Shown: in pieces, positions 11,595 to 23,548 of the stretch
Position numbering within the stretch: position 1 is the first letter of the stretch
Layout of the letters: each line of letters opens with the position of its first letter
NCBI GenBank assembly: GCA_017979445.1
Contig: CM030708.1
Coordinates: 34,786,721 to 34,850,720 of the forward strand
Reading direction: 5' to 3'
Length of the DNA: 64,000 nucleotides
Source of the DNA: Akebia trifoliata
Taxonomy: Eukaryota > Streptophyta > Magnoliopsida > Ranunculales > Lardizabalaceae
The notes under the pieces: model-generated
Database searches by the model: none
What the model was told of the DNA's origin: nothing
What the model saw: only the letters and a program-made list of their open reading frames with translations
Program-made: the position numbers and the translations under genes

Positions 11595-11777
11595 GACGCC
11601 TTTATAAATTGAAAGAGAGAATGAAACTGAATCCTATTTGTAACCGTGATAAGAATTTTCAACATAATATCTTGAAATGCTTGACCAAGAAAACCATAAT
11701 AAGATACAACAAGAAGCACAAACCAGAGAGAGTTTGTTCCAGTTATGATTCTATTTTACAAACAATAGCATATGGAC

Positions 11778-13115
11778 TTATGACTTGTGAATAAAGAAAG
11801 AAAGAATGGAAAATAAGGTCGATGTGAAAGTAAGAACAAGCAGTAGAATTGCAGCGACAAACGAAAGAACAGCCCACGGACTGTTGAAATAATCCCGCTT
11901 CAAAGTTGCTCGCCACACATGCCAACGAGCCTTGTAATATTCATTCACTTGGTCACAAAGCTCGGAGTAATAGAAATTGGCAAGGGTTACTTCACTACAA
12001 AGCTTATTGAAGAGCTGTGACACATCTTCATCGTCACCTAAATAATTTGTGATAATTCCATGATGACGGAGGAACCCCACATCATTTGGAGAGTTGATAA
12101 GACTATCCATCAAGAAAGCGTAAGACGTCATGTAAGTGGCACGACCATCACAGCTCTGCTCGGAAGCTATCAAGTTTCGTAAGAGGGAATCAGTTTGGTC
12201 TTGAATGAGAAATGGAGGTATTTCTAAGACACCGTCACTAAATTTTATGTCCAAGAAACTACCCGTTGTACTACCCTTCTTGAACTTGACCCCTGCTTGT
12301 CGGAGCTCTGTCACACAAGGAAGAAATTTCCATTTTAGTTTGGTGTTTGTTTCAGTCTCTCGAGGCAAAACATGGAGTGTTTTGCCTAATAGATCAAGTA
12401 AATGTTTGCCTTCACAGCCCGAGTACTTCTTAAGAACTTCATCGTCTCTTGGCATCAAATAATTAAAGAATCGGAGGGCGAGCTCTGTAAGTGAGCGACC
12501 TTCTTGATTTATCATTGTAATGTTGAATAAACGTGCAAGAACGCACATAGGAAGTTGGTTTTCAAGTAGTATCATGTCGCGAACCAAACTTGCCATGCCC
12601 CATATGTTATTGAGTACGGGGTCATCTCTTTCTATCTTCACCTCTCCGGCACTCTTTCGAAGGAGCTCGCTAACGAACACACCATCAACTACCATCATTT
12701 CTACAAAATTATCACTATCGAGGTCAATGGGTTCAGAGTAGGACTTGCGAGCCTCTTCTTCTAACCTTCTGATAGATTCAACACACTCCTCCAATTTTTC
12801 CTCTGGAGTCGTTGTTCGAGAGAGGAAAGCACGGAGATAACGCAACTTATGTTCTTCCATGGCTTGTAAGCTTACTTTACCACGATGAAAAGGACCAATT
12901 GAGACCATCTCAGGTGTGTATGCATATTCATTTATTTTGCGAAATTTCTCATGAACTCTATAAACACAACAGCATCTCCCAAAAAGTGAAGGAGACACAT
13001 CATTAAGCTTTCCCTTTATAGAAGCAGCTAAGATCTTGTTGATATCTGCAATTTCAATTGAAACATGGTCTCCTCCATTTTGTTGTTGACTTACATCACT
13101 ATTAATATCCTCCAT
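11778..13115 (-). CDS. DUF247 (UPF0481) membrane protein, tandem copy 2
   Basis: An intact 445-residue frame with ATG at 13115, placed four bases after a 3' splice site exactly as in copy 1. It has the full DUF247 layout: CCCVYRVHEKFRKIN, YTPEMVSIGPFHRGK, MILLENQLPM, SFLDIKFSDGVLEIPP, TYMTSYAFLMDSLINSPN, and a C-terminal membrane segment (WAVLSFVAAILLLVLTFTS). It is closely similar to copy 1 along its whole length but lacks the ten-residue internal repeat. Its leader intron is about 3.8 kb because of the LTR-type insertion at 13377-15917. Function is unknown; the C-terminal helix suggests membrane anchoring. Confidence 0.93.
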   Translation of the reverse strand: MEDINSDVSQQQNGGDHVSIEIADINKILAASIKGKLNDVSPSLFGRCCCVYRVHEKFRKINEYAYTPEMVSIGPFHRGKVSLQAMEEHKLRYLRAFLSRTTTPEEKLEECVESIRRLEEEARKSYSEPIDLDSDNFVEMMVVDGVFVSELLRKSAGEVKIERDDPVLNNIWGMASLVRDMILLENQLPMCVLARLFNITMINQEGRSLTELALRFFNYLMPRDDEVLKKYSGCEGKHLLDLLGKTLHVLPRETETNTKLKWKFLPCVTELRQAGVKFKKGSTTGSFLDIKFSDGVLEIPPFLIQDQTDSLLRNLIASEQSCDGRATYMTSYAFLMDSLINSPNDVGFLRHHGIITNYLGDDEDVSQLFNKLCSEVTLANFYYSELCDQVNEYYKARWHVWRATLKRDYFNSPWAVLSFVAAILLLVLTFTSTLFSILSFFIHKS

Positions 13116-13119
13116 TCTT

Positions 13120-16100
13120 CTGTAAGGTCATTAAAACTGTTAGAAACAAAATTAAAACCCCTACAAAGAATGATACAAATTGATGTTCAAGAGAAATTTT
13201 TTGCTCACAGATCTCTCCACCGAGTGATACGTGAAGCCAAACGAGGGTAGTTCTGTAAATTGGGGATGTCCTCAATACATTCGGGCTAATGTGATTGGTT
13301 GATCCAAATCCTGCAAGGAAAAAGTATGTGAGAATTTTTTTATTTTTATTTTCAAGCTAAATAATCCATGTGACACTGTCACGCCCCGAAATCCCAACAC
13401 GAATCCCTATGATTCAATCTCGAGGTGTGAGGTAATCAATCACACAATCTGACAGAACATTCATAAATAATAATACTTATGAAAAGAAAATATACGCAGC
13501 GGAATAAACATTTAACTAACATCTATACGAGAGTCTAGAGTAAGCAGAAGAAATCGACAAACACTGATATAAGTCAAGATCTTTAATCTCATAATTCATC
13601 AGGTTACAAAAATTTCTAAACTACCATGTTTCTTATCTACAACCAAAAACCGCTAAAATCCTCTACTAATCCTCAAAGACATGGCGGCGGCAAGACATCA
13701 ATCTGATCCTCCTCGAGGACCTCCTCAAAAGACTCCTCAAATAACGGTTCTTCAAAAGTTGAATAATCTGAAAGGAGAAGGATAGGGTAAGTAACAGGGG
13801 AATGTTACTCAGCAGGATGAACGCCGTTCTAACAACGAGTCATACTTGCACGAGTAATCCGTTGAACAGTTAAATAATGTAAGTTTTTCATAATGTAACA
13901 TATGATAAATGTCTAAGGATATTCAATAAACAGTTAAATAATTTCAACCTATCATTTCTATCATTTAAAGTAACATATGCATCTTTTAAATGAAAACATC
14001 TATCAATCATTACAAAATAAGAAAAAGATACATAATAAGAACACGGCGGTGTAATCGATAAGAGAGCAGAGGAACACGCCGATATAACCGCCTCGGCTAT
14101 GGCAATACGATATTCCAAACTTAACCTCCGATGTGGAATCCCATCGTTATAATCTGATTTTGTAGTCGGTCTAGCATACCACGGTTGGATGACCATTTAT
14201 CCGGCTCACACTGGCCGTTGACCAAGAACCCAATACTGAGTTCAACTAACGGTGAGGTCGACCGTTTGACGACTACAGACTAATAGTGATCACTAACTAG
14301 CCCAGGAGACCCCTCGCGTCGAAGCCTATCAAGAGGCAATGCATGTGAACCCCGCCTAGCTCTACACTATACAGAGACTGCCTTTACACACAACGTTTCC
14401 CAGGAAATAAGTAGGAGAAATTCCCAGATTTCATAAGCTGTAATATGTTCTAAGGTATCCCATACTACCGAAGAGCATATGACATCTAGTGTTATCCTAG
14501 ATTGACTCGTCGCTTCCGGATACATAGCAACGCGTCACTCTTTATGGGTTTTCTACAAATCTTTACTGGTAAACAAAATAATTTATTTTGTATATAATAT
14601 ATCATTTCTTTTAATCGAAAATACAAACAAAATCTGGTAGTGCCCTCCAGTGACAGTTATCTGTCATATCCATCCATCAACCATCTCATCCCTCTATCTA
14701 TCTATCACGTTTTACGTGGTATGGCCACTACGTAGAACTGGATGCACTGTCCCATCAATTAGTCGAGAATATACGTTCTCTCTATCCATCCATCAATTAA
14801 ATCGATCAATCTATCATCTAATTTTCTACATATCTATTAAAGTAATTTTACTTTTAAAGTAATTCGAAATGCATAAAGCATCAACCAATTCCATTCGATG
14901 GTTTTGGTTGAGTCGAGAGACTCGAAAACAAAGATAAAACCATAAGACATAAAAGCTGAAAATCTATGCAAATTTAACTAAGTGTTGAAAAATAATTTTT
15001 TTTAAAGTCGAAATTGAAAACGAATTATTTATTTATTTATTAACGAACTTAAAGTAATACTTAATTATTTTTAATGAAATAAATGTAGGAAATGGGTATA
15101 CATACTATATGGAAGCAACACAAAACAAATTAAAACCAAACTCAACATTCGGATACTTTTTCGAATTGCTGATTTTTCGTCGAAACTCGACCAAACTCGA
15201 TCGAAATATCATATTAACTATAAAATGCTTATATTACATCAAATGAACTAAAACTAATCATAACTAAGTATGTAAACATGATTCAAATCGTTCAAATATG
15301 TATAAACTTAATGAAATAATCGATTTATCAACAATCATATGGATTTTCTATGAAATTATCGCATAACTAGAAGGTAGAAGGGAAGGCAACCTACATCAAG
15401 CTAATTTCAACGGTTGAACGAACTTTAAAATCGCCTCCGGCCAATCTCCAAAATTTTCTTCCGGCGAAAATCAGATTTCTTTGCGTCCACGCGTAACCCT
15501 CGGCGAGAGGAACAACTTTCCTTCTTGCGCCTAAGCTCGGATCGTTCTCGTTTGGCGTAGATCTGAGTTTCAAATATTGAAGGAAAAGGGTTGAGATTTG
15601 TTTGGAGAGGAGAATAAGAAAAATCTGATTTTTCTAATAGAATTTAGATATTTATATCACTTAAGTTGGGACATACTTGACATTTTGGGAATTGTTTTTC
15701 CCGAATGTCAAATTGGACAAACTTATACTCTATTTTGGGTGATTTTTCGACACGAATCTAATTGTATGATCAGTTTCCTCAAATTACGTCTCTAAGGTGT
15801 TGTTTACCTATTGAAAAAATATCTAATGCGAAACTCGAGGATTTGATAACTTTTAAATCAATGCACGGATCTAAAATTCTTTCCTCGAGATACATTTTAG
15901 GATTTCAGGTCATTACAGACACACTCATCCGGATCGACCGACCCATGGATTTGGTGATTTCTAGCCATTGGATCGAACTTTTTGTTCATAACCAAACAGA
16001 CCCACAATTGGGTTCAAGAAAATGCTCGAATCAACGGTTAGAAATTACCAATAACGAAATTTTTTTTTTTTTTGTTGGAGGGGGGGGGGGGGGGGTGTGA

Positions 16101-16919
16101 GGTGTACACCAAAGGTTGCCAACCATTCAAGTGTCAATGGGCTGGAAAGAGTGTGCCATGCATACTATTGGGTCAGAAGTGGGTTGATGCTGAAACAATC
16201 CAATATATTATTGGATCGGATCCTTCCCAAAACCTTGATCCATACCCTGAATTAATGGATAGGATTTTGGGTCTCATCCGATCCATTGGTAGTCCTAGAA
16301 TCCCAAGTCAAAACTTAGACGACCAAGCCTTTGAAAGTCAACCATGTTTTTTTCAGTGATCACGGTTCAATAACAAATTGGGCAATTTAGACAAACGTGA
16401 TGTGATATACCCTCGCCTTATTGTGCAAATCTTGGAGGTACCCCTGCGTTTTCAACCTGGTAACATTACTCTTGACTGTGGTCTTCACTTAGAGATTCAA
16501 AAGAAGACCAAAATGCCATTGTCCTTAGCCACTCGCCAAATTTTTTTTTTTCCAAAAAGACAATTTATCGTAGAGATTAATGAAGATGGATTTTTGGAGA
16601 AAAGTTAGGGATGTTTGACAAGAGGCAAGAGGATGAAGACAAGGACAATATGGTCATTATTGGTCCCTTACAAAAGACCACGGTCAAGGGATTTCTCAAT
16701 CAGTAGAGTTTGAATCTCGAATATTTACTATAAACCAAAGGGTTAGGTCTAAAGTAACCAAATTAATATGTGAAACTGAGTGAGTCGTGAGTCGTGATCC
16801 AACTAAGAATGTGTGATCCTCCAAATATGAATCAAACCAATAAGGATTGTTAAAATTCTTACAAATTATGACAATAAAATCAAAGATAAGAAGAGAGAGA
16901 GAGAGAAAAAATGGCAAAC
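13120..16919 (-). other. 5'-UTR intron of DUF247 copy 2 (3800 bp), enlarged by insertion
   Basis: Acceptor TTACAG at 13121-13120 and donor CTG|GTTTGCC at 16920/16919 match copy 1. After removing the 2541-bp element and one 5-bp duplication, 1254 bp remain, close to the 1165 bp of copy 1, and the flanks align by eye (for example 16740-16870 with 9340-9430). It also holds a run of about 16 G at 16079-16096. Confidence 0.6.
13377..15917. mobile_element. LTR-type insertion (probable solo LTR or non-autonomous element), 2541 bp
   Basis: The element starts TGTCACGCCCCGAAATCC and ends GGATTTCAGGTCATTACA, that is TG...CA. The same 5-mer GACAC stands immediately on both sides (13372-13376 and 15918-15922). 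TG...CA ends with a 5-bp duplication are the mark of LTR-retrotransposon integration. No gag or pol frame exists inside; the only frame of note is a 60-codon one at 15391-15573 (-). A solo LTR would be long at 2.5 kb but within plant range. The termini are also inverted to each other for about 18 bp, so a TIR transposon remains a second option. Confidence 0.65.
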
Positions 16920-17085
16920 CAGCTGTGAGCCTGTGACTGTGAACGAGCAAAGATTGACCGAAGAAGAGAAGTCTTATCCGGTTTGGAGATAAAATTGGCC
17001 TTCTGATCTCCTTATTTGCAACTCCAGATTAGATACACAGAAAGAATGAATTTTAATGTCTATTAAATTAAGGAAACTTGTCTGA
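16920..17085 (-). promoter_or_regulatory. Non-coding leader exon and proximal promoter of DUF247 copy 2
   Basis: Homologous to 9477-9632: shared TTTGCAACTCCAGAT, AAAGAATGAATTTTAAT and TTAAATTAAG, and the donor is in the same position. The shared non-coding exon shows that the duplication unit included promoter and leader. The transcription start is not fixed. Confidence 0.5.
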
Positions 17086-18980
17086 AGAAGATGAAGAAGA
17101 AAGCAAAAGTCAAACGAGAAATGTTGGCGACAAAACTAAAACGCGCCTCTTAGTTCTTAGAGAAGACACCCATGGGAAGGAGTTCAGATCCTGTACTCGT
17201 GGGAGTTCTGTAATTTACTCAACTCCGTCTCTCTCTTCTAAGCCACGTGTCTCACTAATAAAAGCTCCCGGTGACCTGGACTCTGATTTTGAAAACGACA
17301 TAATAATTTTTTCTGTTATAAAATATGTAACTTATCACTGGAAGGGTCATTTAGATTTTAGACATGACCCCATATAAAACTTTGAAGTAGGCAGCCCGCT
17401 TTAAACTTTTGAAGGAACACCCTCCATTGAATTCCACGTGGCATTTTAAAGGAGGTATTTAAAATTTTGATGGAAATGTCAAAGCGTGAAATAAATAAAT
17501 AAAAATGTCTTGTGTCTTGTAACGAGGAGGGTTTCTTCGAAATTTGAAGCGTGTTGACCGCTTCAAAATCTTGAGGGCACACACTAAAGTGCAATAAATA
17601 TATTTTGGAAATTGAAATTCAAGGGTAGTTTGATAAACAATAATCTTTTTAAGGGCATTTTTGTTATAAAATCCAATTTTCAAGATGTATTTATTGCACT
17701 TTAATGTCGGCAAAAAAAACTCATATTTTAGATACTCAAGTGTAACATCCTACTATAAAAAGATGATAAATGACTTAAATGCTTTCATCATCAACTTCTA
17801 GTAAAAAAAAATTACATCATCTTCAACCTCATCTTCAATCCATTGTTTTCAACCTCACCTTAATTTCTTGTAGAAAACCTTTGATTCTTATATCCAGATT
17901 CTTGTTCTTGAGTGACTTCTTAGGACATTGTGTTGACAAGTTGGAGTGCATGGAACCAAAGATGCTTTCCTCGAGCAACCATAGATACTTCACTCGTTGC
18001 GAGAAAAGCATCTATGGTCCTATGCACACCTCCACATCTGCGGAGTGTTGAAGACAATGTCCTAGGAAGTCACTTTAGCATTTTTCAAGATTTTATCGGA
18101 GTGATTGAAGAAGATTGATTTGGGAAAAATTTTGTGTCTAGAGATTGAAGAGAAAGGCATTTAGGCCATTTTCTATTAGTAGAACAGAGAAGACTGAAGT
18201 CAAAGAGTGCATGTCGTCAGCTCGGAAAGCAGAGAAAATTTTCCAACATCAGTCGAGTTCCCCTTTAACTTGGTCAGAATAGCTACAAATAGGCTAAGTC
18301 AACCGGTTGTGATCGTTTCTAGTATTTTTCGTTATACATATTTATATAAATATAACTTAGGTGGTCCCATATGTACTGTGATTCCCTGATTCTTTTCTTA
18401 GAATAATATATCTTCAAGCAGATGAAGATGCTAATAATTGAGTAGGTAATGCAGTAATTAACATCATCGTCTCAATGTGTAGATCACTGAAAAGGATCAA
18501 ACTCAGTAAGAACTCTCGGAAGGATATCTTTATACACAAAAAAAACATCCATGATCAACGGTAAAATTAGTAATTAGAATCTTGTTGCTTCTTCATAGCA
18601 ATCATATATCAGTGATGTATACCACTGTTTCTCAGGTATTTCATGGACTCCCAATAACTCTGACAGCAATTTAGGAGCCAATTTAGAGAGAAATCTAATG
18701 GGACCTCTAAAAGAAACTACCATACTCTTACGGGCTGAGAATTTCAATATTGTAGGGTTGTAAGAACTTGGGTTTGTACGTGATCAGCAACAACATCATA
18801 ATTGTGTGGAATTAGAAAGAACAAACCAAGAAAACTTTCATATCCAGCATGCCCTCAAATTCAAATAGATGCAACATCGCTATAAATGATGATAGATAAA
18901 TGAGAGTTACAACTTATTATACAACAGTTCCGCGTGAATCAAGTGAGACTCTACATATTTTCAAGACAGAGAGAAGAACT
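17086..18980. other. Spacer between DUF247 copy 2 and the D27-like gene
   Basis: No gene supported. It holds the hairpin MITE at about 17909-18083 and a looser inverted pair (GTGCAATAAATATATTTTG near 17590 and its counterpart at about 17685-17705). Small frames on both strands have no domain content. The left end should include the upstream promoter of DUF247 copy 2; the right end contains the 3' UTR of the D27-like gene. Confidence 0.5.
17909..18083. mobile_element. Hairpin MITE related to the 8557-8737 element
   Basis: GTGACTTCTTAGGACATTGT at the left pairs with ACAATGTCCTAGGAAGTCAC at the right. The centre carries the ACCATAGAT wording seen in other hairpins of the window. The right outer end (GAAAAATGCTAAAGTGAC on the complement) resembles the terminus of the 8557 element. 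Target duplication is unclear. Confidence 0.6.
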
Positions 18981-21904
18981 TTATACCTTTGGGCATTGTA
19001 TTTCATCAGCATTTCTGCTAACTTCTCTGCGTCGAGTAGCTTTCGGGCATATCTCTAAGCAAGGCTCACTCAAGATCTTGTCCTCAGCAAGCTTATGAGG
19101 AAGGACCCCAAACTTGAACTGCCAGATTAAATTTCCACGAGTTAAAATGATTGCAAAGAAAAATTTCTTCACAAATAGTCTGGAGTTCACTGATAAAGAA
19201 ATCCAAAGAGAATTCAGTGATAAGTGGAGTTCATTCTAGAGTGGCTAACTGCAGACCCAAACTAAATCCAAGCGAATTGATGAACCAAGTAACACAATCC
19301 CACACTGCAATGACGGCAATTCTAATACAGTCATTGGTCCAACTCAACAGCAAGCTGGAAATCATTTCCCTTTGTGAAGAGTTTTTATGTAGCAGACATT
19401 GAGAATTTCAACAGTTATCCATGGGTTTCCCAGTAGTTTGGTTTCACAAGACAAAGGCTTGAATTAGTTTCCAATCTACCCAAACTTCCAAGATTGGCAA
19501 ATCAAGAATTTCAACGCATTAGACGTGGTCCTATTAGACCATTTAGTTGACAAATTATGTTTCAGAACATAAAATAAACAACAAAATTCATTCTTTTTAA
19601 CAAAGAGCGTGGCTTACATCGAAAGGGAGATAATAAAAGATAATTGGATGCAAAATATATACAGTCACATAATAGATAAAATTGCTCATAATGGATCACT
19701 GTCTATAAATAAATAAAAACTAGTTCTGCCAACAGAGATTAAAAATATCGTTAGTCGTATTACCTGACAGCTATAATCACTAAAGTTAGGTTCCATCGTC
19801 AAAGGGACCCCCATGTAATCCTTGAAGAAAGTCTGGAAGGAAACCCAGAAGAAAATAATCAGAAGGAATCACAATCACTCATATATTAAGAAAATAAGTG
19901 TGGAAATTTTGATTAGATTGTCATGCGTTGCTTATCCATGTTAGGCTAAAGAAACTTGCATGCTAGTCCTTTTCCCAACAGCATGTCAATTATTGTCGAG
20001 ACGTGTTGATGTCTCTCAAGTACCCAAATCTAGTCTCCAAGCCTTTGTTTCAAGTAGACATACTGACTTGGTAACACAAACTATTCATAATTCGAGGTCT
20101 CCGTGAATGCAGGAAATTATCAAGCTTAAACTTTCAACAAAGGAAAAAAGATATGAATATAGGAAACATAAATATAATTAGATCAAGACTGACCTGTGTT
20201 GGAAGCTTACACGTGTTTACACAAATTCCGAGACATTTACTTTCTTCCAAATACTTGCACCTTTCTACCAACACCTACATGAATTCATGCACCAAACAAC
20301 AAAAAAGAGTAATCAAGATTGCCTGCAAGAAGCACACACATACAATGAAGAATGAACAACATGAAATGTTGGGAACTCGAAATCATTACCCCGCTTGTCA
20401 AAGAGGTTCCGTTAGGAAGCTCAACGGAGTTAACATTGCATGGGCCCATAAGCCATTGACAAGAGAAAGCAGTCACCCTTGCTTCAAAACACACAAGAAC
20501 ATTAGGAGATCACTTGAAAACAGCATACTCAGCAGATAAAAAAATGTCAATTGGGGTATTAGACAAGCAGTATCACTACCATCTAACTCATTCACTATTG
20601 AGCATATAATCTAATGAACCATAAAACCCAAATAATATGCTTTGTTTGGCTACGAAGATCACAAGTTACATTTCAAAAGCATGGCAAGAAAGATGAACTT
20701 ACCCACCATTATGGCAGCCACTTTCCCCCCTCCTATAGGTGCTACGAGCAATTTAAAGAGTTCTAGTAAGAAAGGGGGAAACAATGATCTTAATATCCGA
20801 ACCTGCCATATGTTTGAAGGAGTATATATTAAGAAGCGATATTTACAAAAAACTTATCAACTTTTGACCAATTTACAATTCTGGCTCACCATTCATTTTA
20901 ATTACCAAAACTTGGCCGATAACGAATTCGGAGGTTTTTAAATCAGTCACTTTAAACTTGCAAAATAGTCACTTTAAAACCACCGAGTTCGTTACCATTC
21001 TGAATTTTTTTTTTTTTTAAATGTGATCATTCACGTTTTGGAATTTAAAATGAACAGTAATCCGGAATGGTAAATAAACTCATTTTCAGCTCACAAAATG
21101 GTAATTCACCCTAATAAGAATTCCCATAATAAAAATAAGCCCTCTACTGACATCTAGTTCCATACTTGATATTCAATTCCGTACAGATTTGACGACCATG
21201 TACTTGCAAGTTTATATTCACAAAGAAAGGAATATATTTCTCATAATAATAACAAAATATAGATACCGCGGCTTCCTCGGTTTCGGAATTGTTCCGACCC
21301 TTCATCATGAGACGGTGTGCAACTTCAATGAGTCCATCATACCCGAGCTTCTCGGAATCCCATCCAACCTCCTATTATAACCCTTGAAATCAAGAATAAC
21401 AGACTGTAATAAAATGCGAAGAAAAACTAACTCATAATTCGACCTGAAAACTGCAAATTACATCGAATAAAAGAAATACCACAATTCAATGAACGAAAGA
21501 GAGAAATTGAAGTTAAATTATTCTGTTTGATTCTAATATAGTTCAAATGTTACGAAATTTAAATAGTTATGAACTATAAACTGGGAATCAAATTCACCTC
21601 AACCATTTTGTTCCGAAACAGAGTGAGAAACAAGTGATCAAAGACTCCAGGTTTGTAATCAGATTTAGAATCTGTACTTGTTGAGTTAATCTGGTAAAAT
21701 AAGAAGCAAAAAAATTGGGAAATTTTAGAAATGTTGACGAGAAATCGATGGAAAGAATAAAAGAGAGAAGAATCGAACCGATGGAGATCGAAGTGGCGAA
21801 CATTTGAAGCGAAATCTAGGGTTGCTGGGATGCGATTTGTATTGGAGATGGTACTTCGAAGGAGAAGAGAAGGTAAAGGGGCGAAATAAAGCGAGAGGCT
21901 TCAT
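18981..21904 (-). CDS. Beta-carotene isomerase D27-like protein, chloroplast
   Basis: Eight exons: 21779-21904, 21598-21690, 21267-21371, 20703-20802, 20390-20481, 20194-20274, 19764-19832 and 18981-19118. All junctions are in phase, giving 267 residues. The first ~40 residues are Ser/Arg-rich without acids, like a plastid transit peptide. The core has the D27 family text: GYDGLIEVAHRLMMKG, EEAAVRILRSLFPP, CQWLMGPC, RCKYLEESKCLGICVNTCK, TFFKDYMGVPLTMEPNF, and the C-terminal PCLEICP...RRRE. D27 is an iron-containing plastid enzyme that isomerises all-trans to 9-cis beta-carotene at the start of strigolactone synthesis. The sequence looks closer to the D27-LIKE paralogues than to D27 itself; their substrates are less settled. 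Exon 1 ends at an unusual donor, TCG|GTTCGA, the least certain junction. Confidence 0.9.
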
Positions 21905-22284
21905 GACGATTTCTTCTTCACTTCTATCCAATCCGATAACAGTAACTAATAAAACTGATTTGAGAAGATGATATTGTTTGCTTTTCAAGACTCTTATGCC
22001 CTTTAGATTATTCTATAATTACATGGTAAAAGTTAGAGAAACTTGCTTTAAGTTTTCATAATTTCAATAGGTCATTGTCGTCATTTCAAGTGAGGAATAG
22101 AGAAAATATTTACTGCTCCGCTGCTGTATCAAATAATGTTACAGTTCTACCATTTCCTTCCTCGTAATTCTCCTAGTGGGACCCAGAGCACCATAAGAAC
22201 CGAGAAAACTAGAATCTATTTGTCTTTGTTACCAAACATTCCTTGTTTCATTTCTCTCTCATTTTCTCTCCTTATCTTTGCTGA

Positions 22285-23300
22285 ATCTTCTTGTTTTTCA
22301 GCCAAATCTCCTTAATTTAAGAGAAATTAGAATGAATTTTTTGTGGAAACACTCTCAATCTTAAATACCAATTTGTTATCTCCTTCTAATCTGTTGGGGT
22401 TTAAATAAAATGCATGAGAAGCTTTTCAAGATAAATGAACACGCATACACACTCGAGATCGTCTCAATTGGTCCTTTTCATCGCAGAAAAGAAAGATTAC
22501 AAGCCATAGAAGAGCATAAGTTGTGTCATGCAAGTGCTCTCCTCTCTTGAACAACACCACTCGAGGCAAAATTAGAGGAATGAATCGAATCTCTCGTGAG
22601 GTTAGAAGACAAAGTTCGTCAAGTTCTACTCTAAGCCCATTGACCTTGATAGTGAAAATTTGGTAGAAATGATGTTAATTGATGGTTTGTTCATCATTGA
22701 GATCTTTCGAAAGAGTGGTGAAGAGTTGCAAATAGATAGAGATGATGCCATATTCAATAACATTTGTGGCATGGCAAGTTTGGTTCGTGGCATGGTACTA
22801 CTTGAAAACCAACTTCCTATGTGTGTTATTGAGTGTTTATTCGACATTACAATGGTAAACCAAGGAAGTCACTCGCTTAACAAGCTCGCCCTCCATTTCC
22901 TTAATCCTTTGATGCCAAGAGACGAGGAAGTTCTTGAGAAATACTTGATTTATTAGACAAAACATTTCGAGGGATGGAAACAAACACAAACACAAAATTA
23001 AAATGGAAATTTCTACGTTGTGTGAGGGAGTTTCGACAAGGGGGTATCAAGTTAAAAAAGGGTAGTACAGATGTACAATAGGTAGTTTCTTGGACATAAA
23101 ATTTAGAAATGGAGTCTTAGAAATCCGTCCAGTACTAATTCAAGATCAAACAGATTCTCTCTTACGAAACTTTTATCGCTTTCGAGCAAAGCTGTGATGG
23201 TCATGCTAATTACATTACGTTTTACGCTTTCTTGATGGATGGTCTCATCAACTCTCCTAACAATGTGTGGTTTCTCCGCCATCGTGGAATTGTCACATAT
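22285..23300 (+). pseudogene. DUF247 pseudogene, inverted third copy
   Basis: Similarity to both DUF247 genes starts in the leader (22290-22345) and resumes at HEKLFKINEHAY near 22413, so the leader intron and about the first 60 codons are gone. An arginine codon is a stop at 22548-22550, another stop stands at 22581-22583, and frameshifts occur near 22625, near 22946 (with a small deletion) and near 23070. The best preserved part is 22660-22950 (MLIDGLFIIEIFRKS, GMVLLENQLPMCV). The match ends at about 23300 before the C-terminal membrane segment. It lies in the opposite orientation to the functional pair, with the D27-like gene between. Confidence 0.9.
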
Positions 23301-23312
23301 TGCAGTTGCAAG

Positions 23313-23540
23313 CATGGTTTTAAAACTTGGTTTCGCATGTTGTCTCATCCATGCCAGATACCGAAATGTCTCGGACGAGTTTTCCGATATGTTTGAGACG
23401 TCTCGTCCAAATTTTTCAAAACTGAACGCGAGATATTAAATCTTGTTCTAAAAATTGACTTGTGCGCCCATCTCATTCATGCCTGATACTGAGACAACTA
23501 GGACGATATGTCTGAGTCTCGGACAAGTTTTGCAACCATG
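23313..23540. mobile_element. hAT-like MITE, copy A
   Basis: Ends are CATGGTTTTAAAACTTGG and, inverted, CATGGTTGCAAAACTTGT. The 8-mer GTTGCAAG flanks both sides (23305-23312 and 23541-23548). An 8-bp duplication suits hAT elements. It is inserted right behind the broken DUF247 copy. Copies B (46557-47173) and C (28952-29166) share termini. Confidence 0.75.
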
Positions 23541-23548
23541 GTTGCAAG

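Noticed and set aside
13888..14196. 102-codon minus frame in the LTR-type element
   Set aside because: No similarity to retroelement proteins and lies in repeat DNA.
15391..15573. 60-codon minus frame inside the LTR-type element
   Set aside because: Too short, no gag/pol similarity, lies within a repeat; likely a chance frame.
22660..22956. Possible short functional DUF247 gene
   Set aside because: It is the best-kept fragment of a copy with upstream stops, frameshifts and a missing C-terminus.
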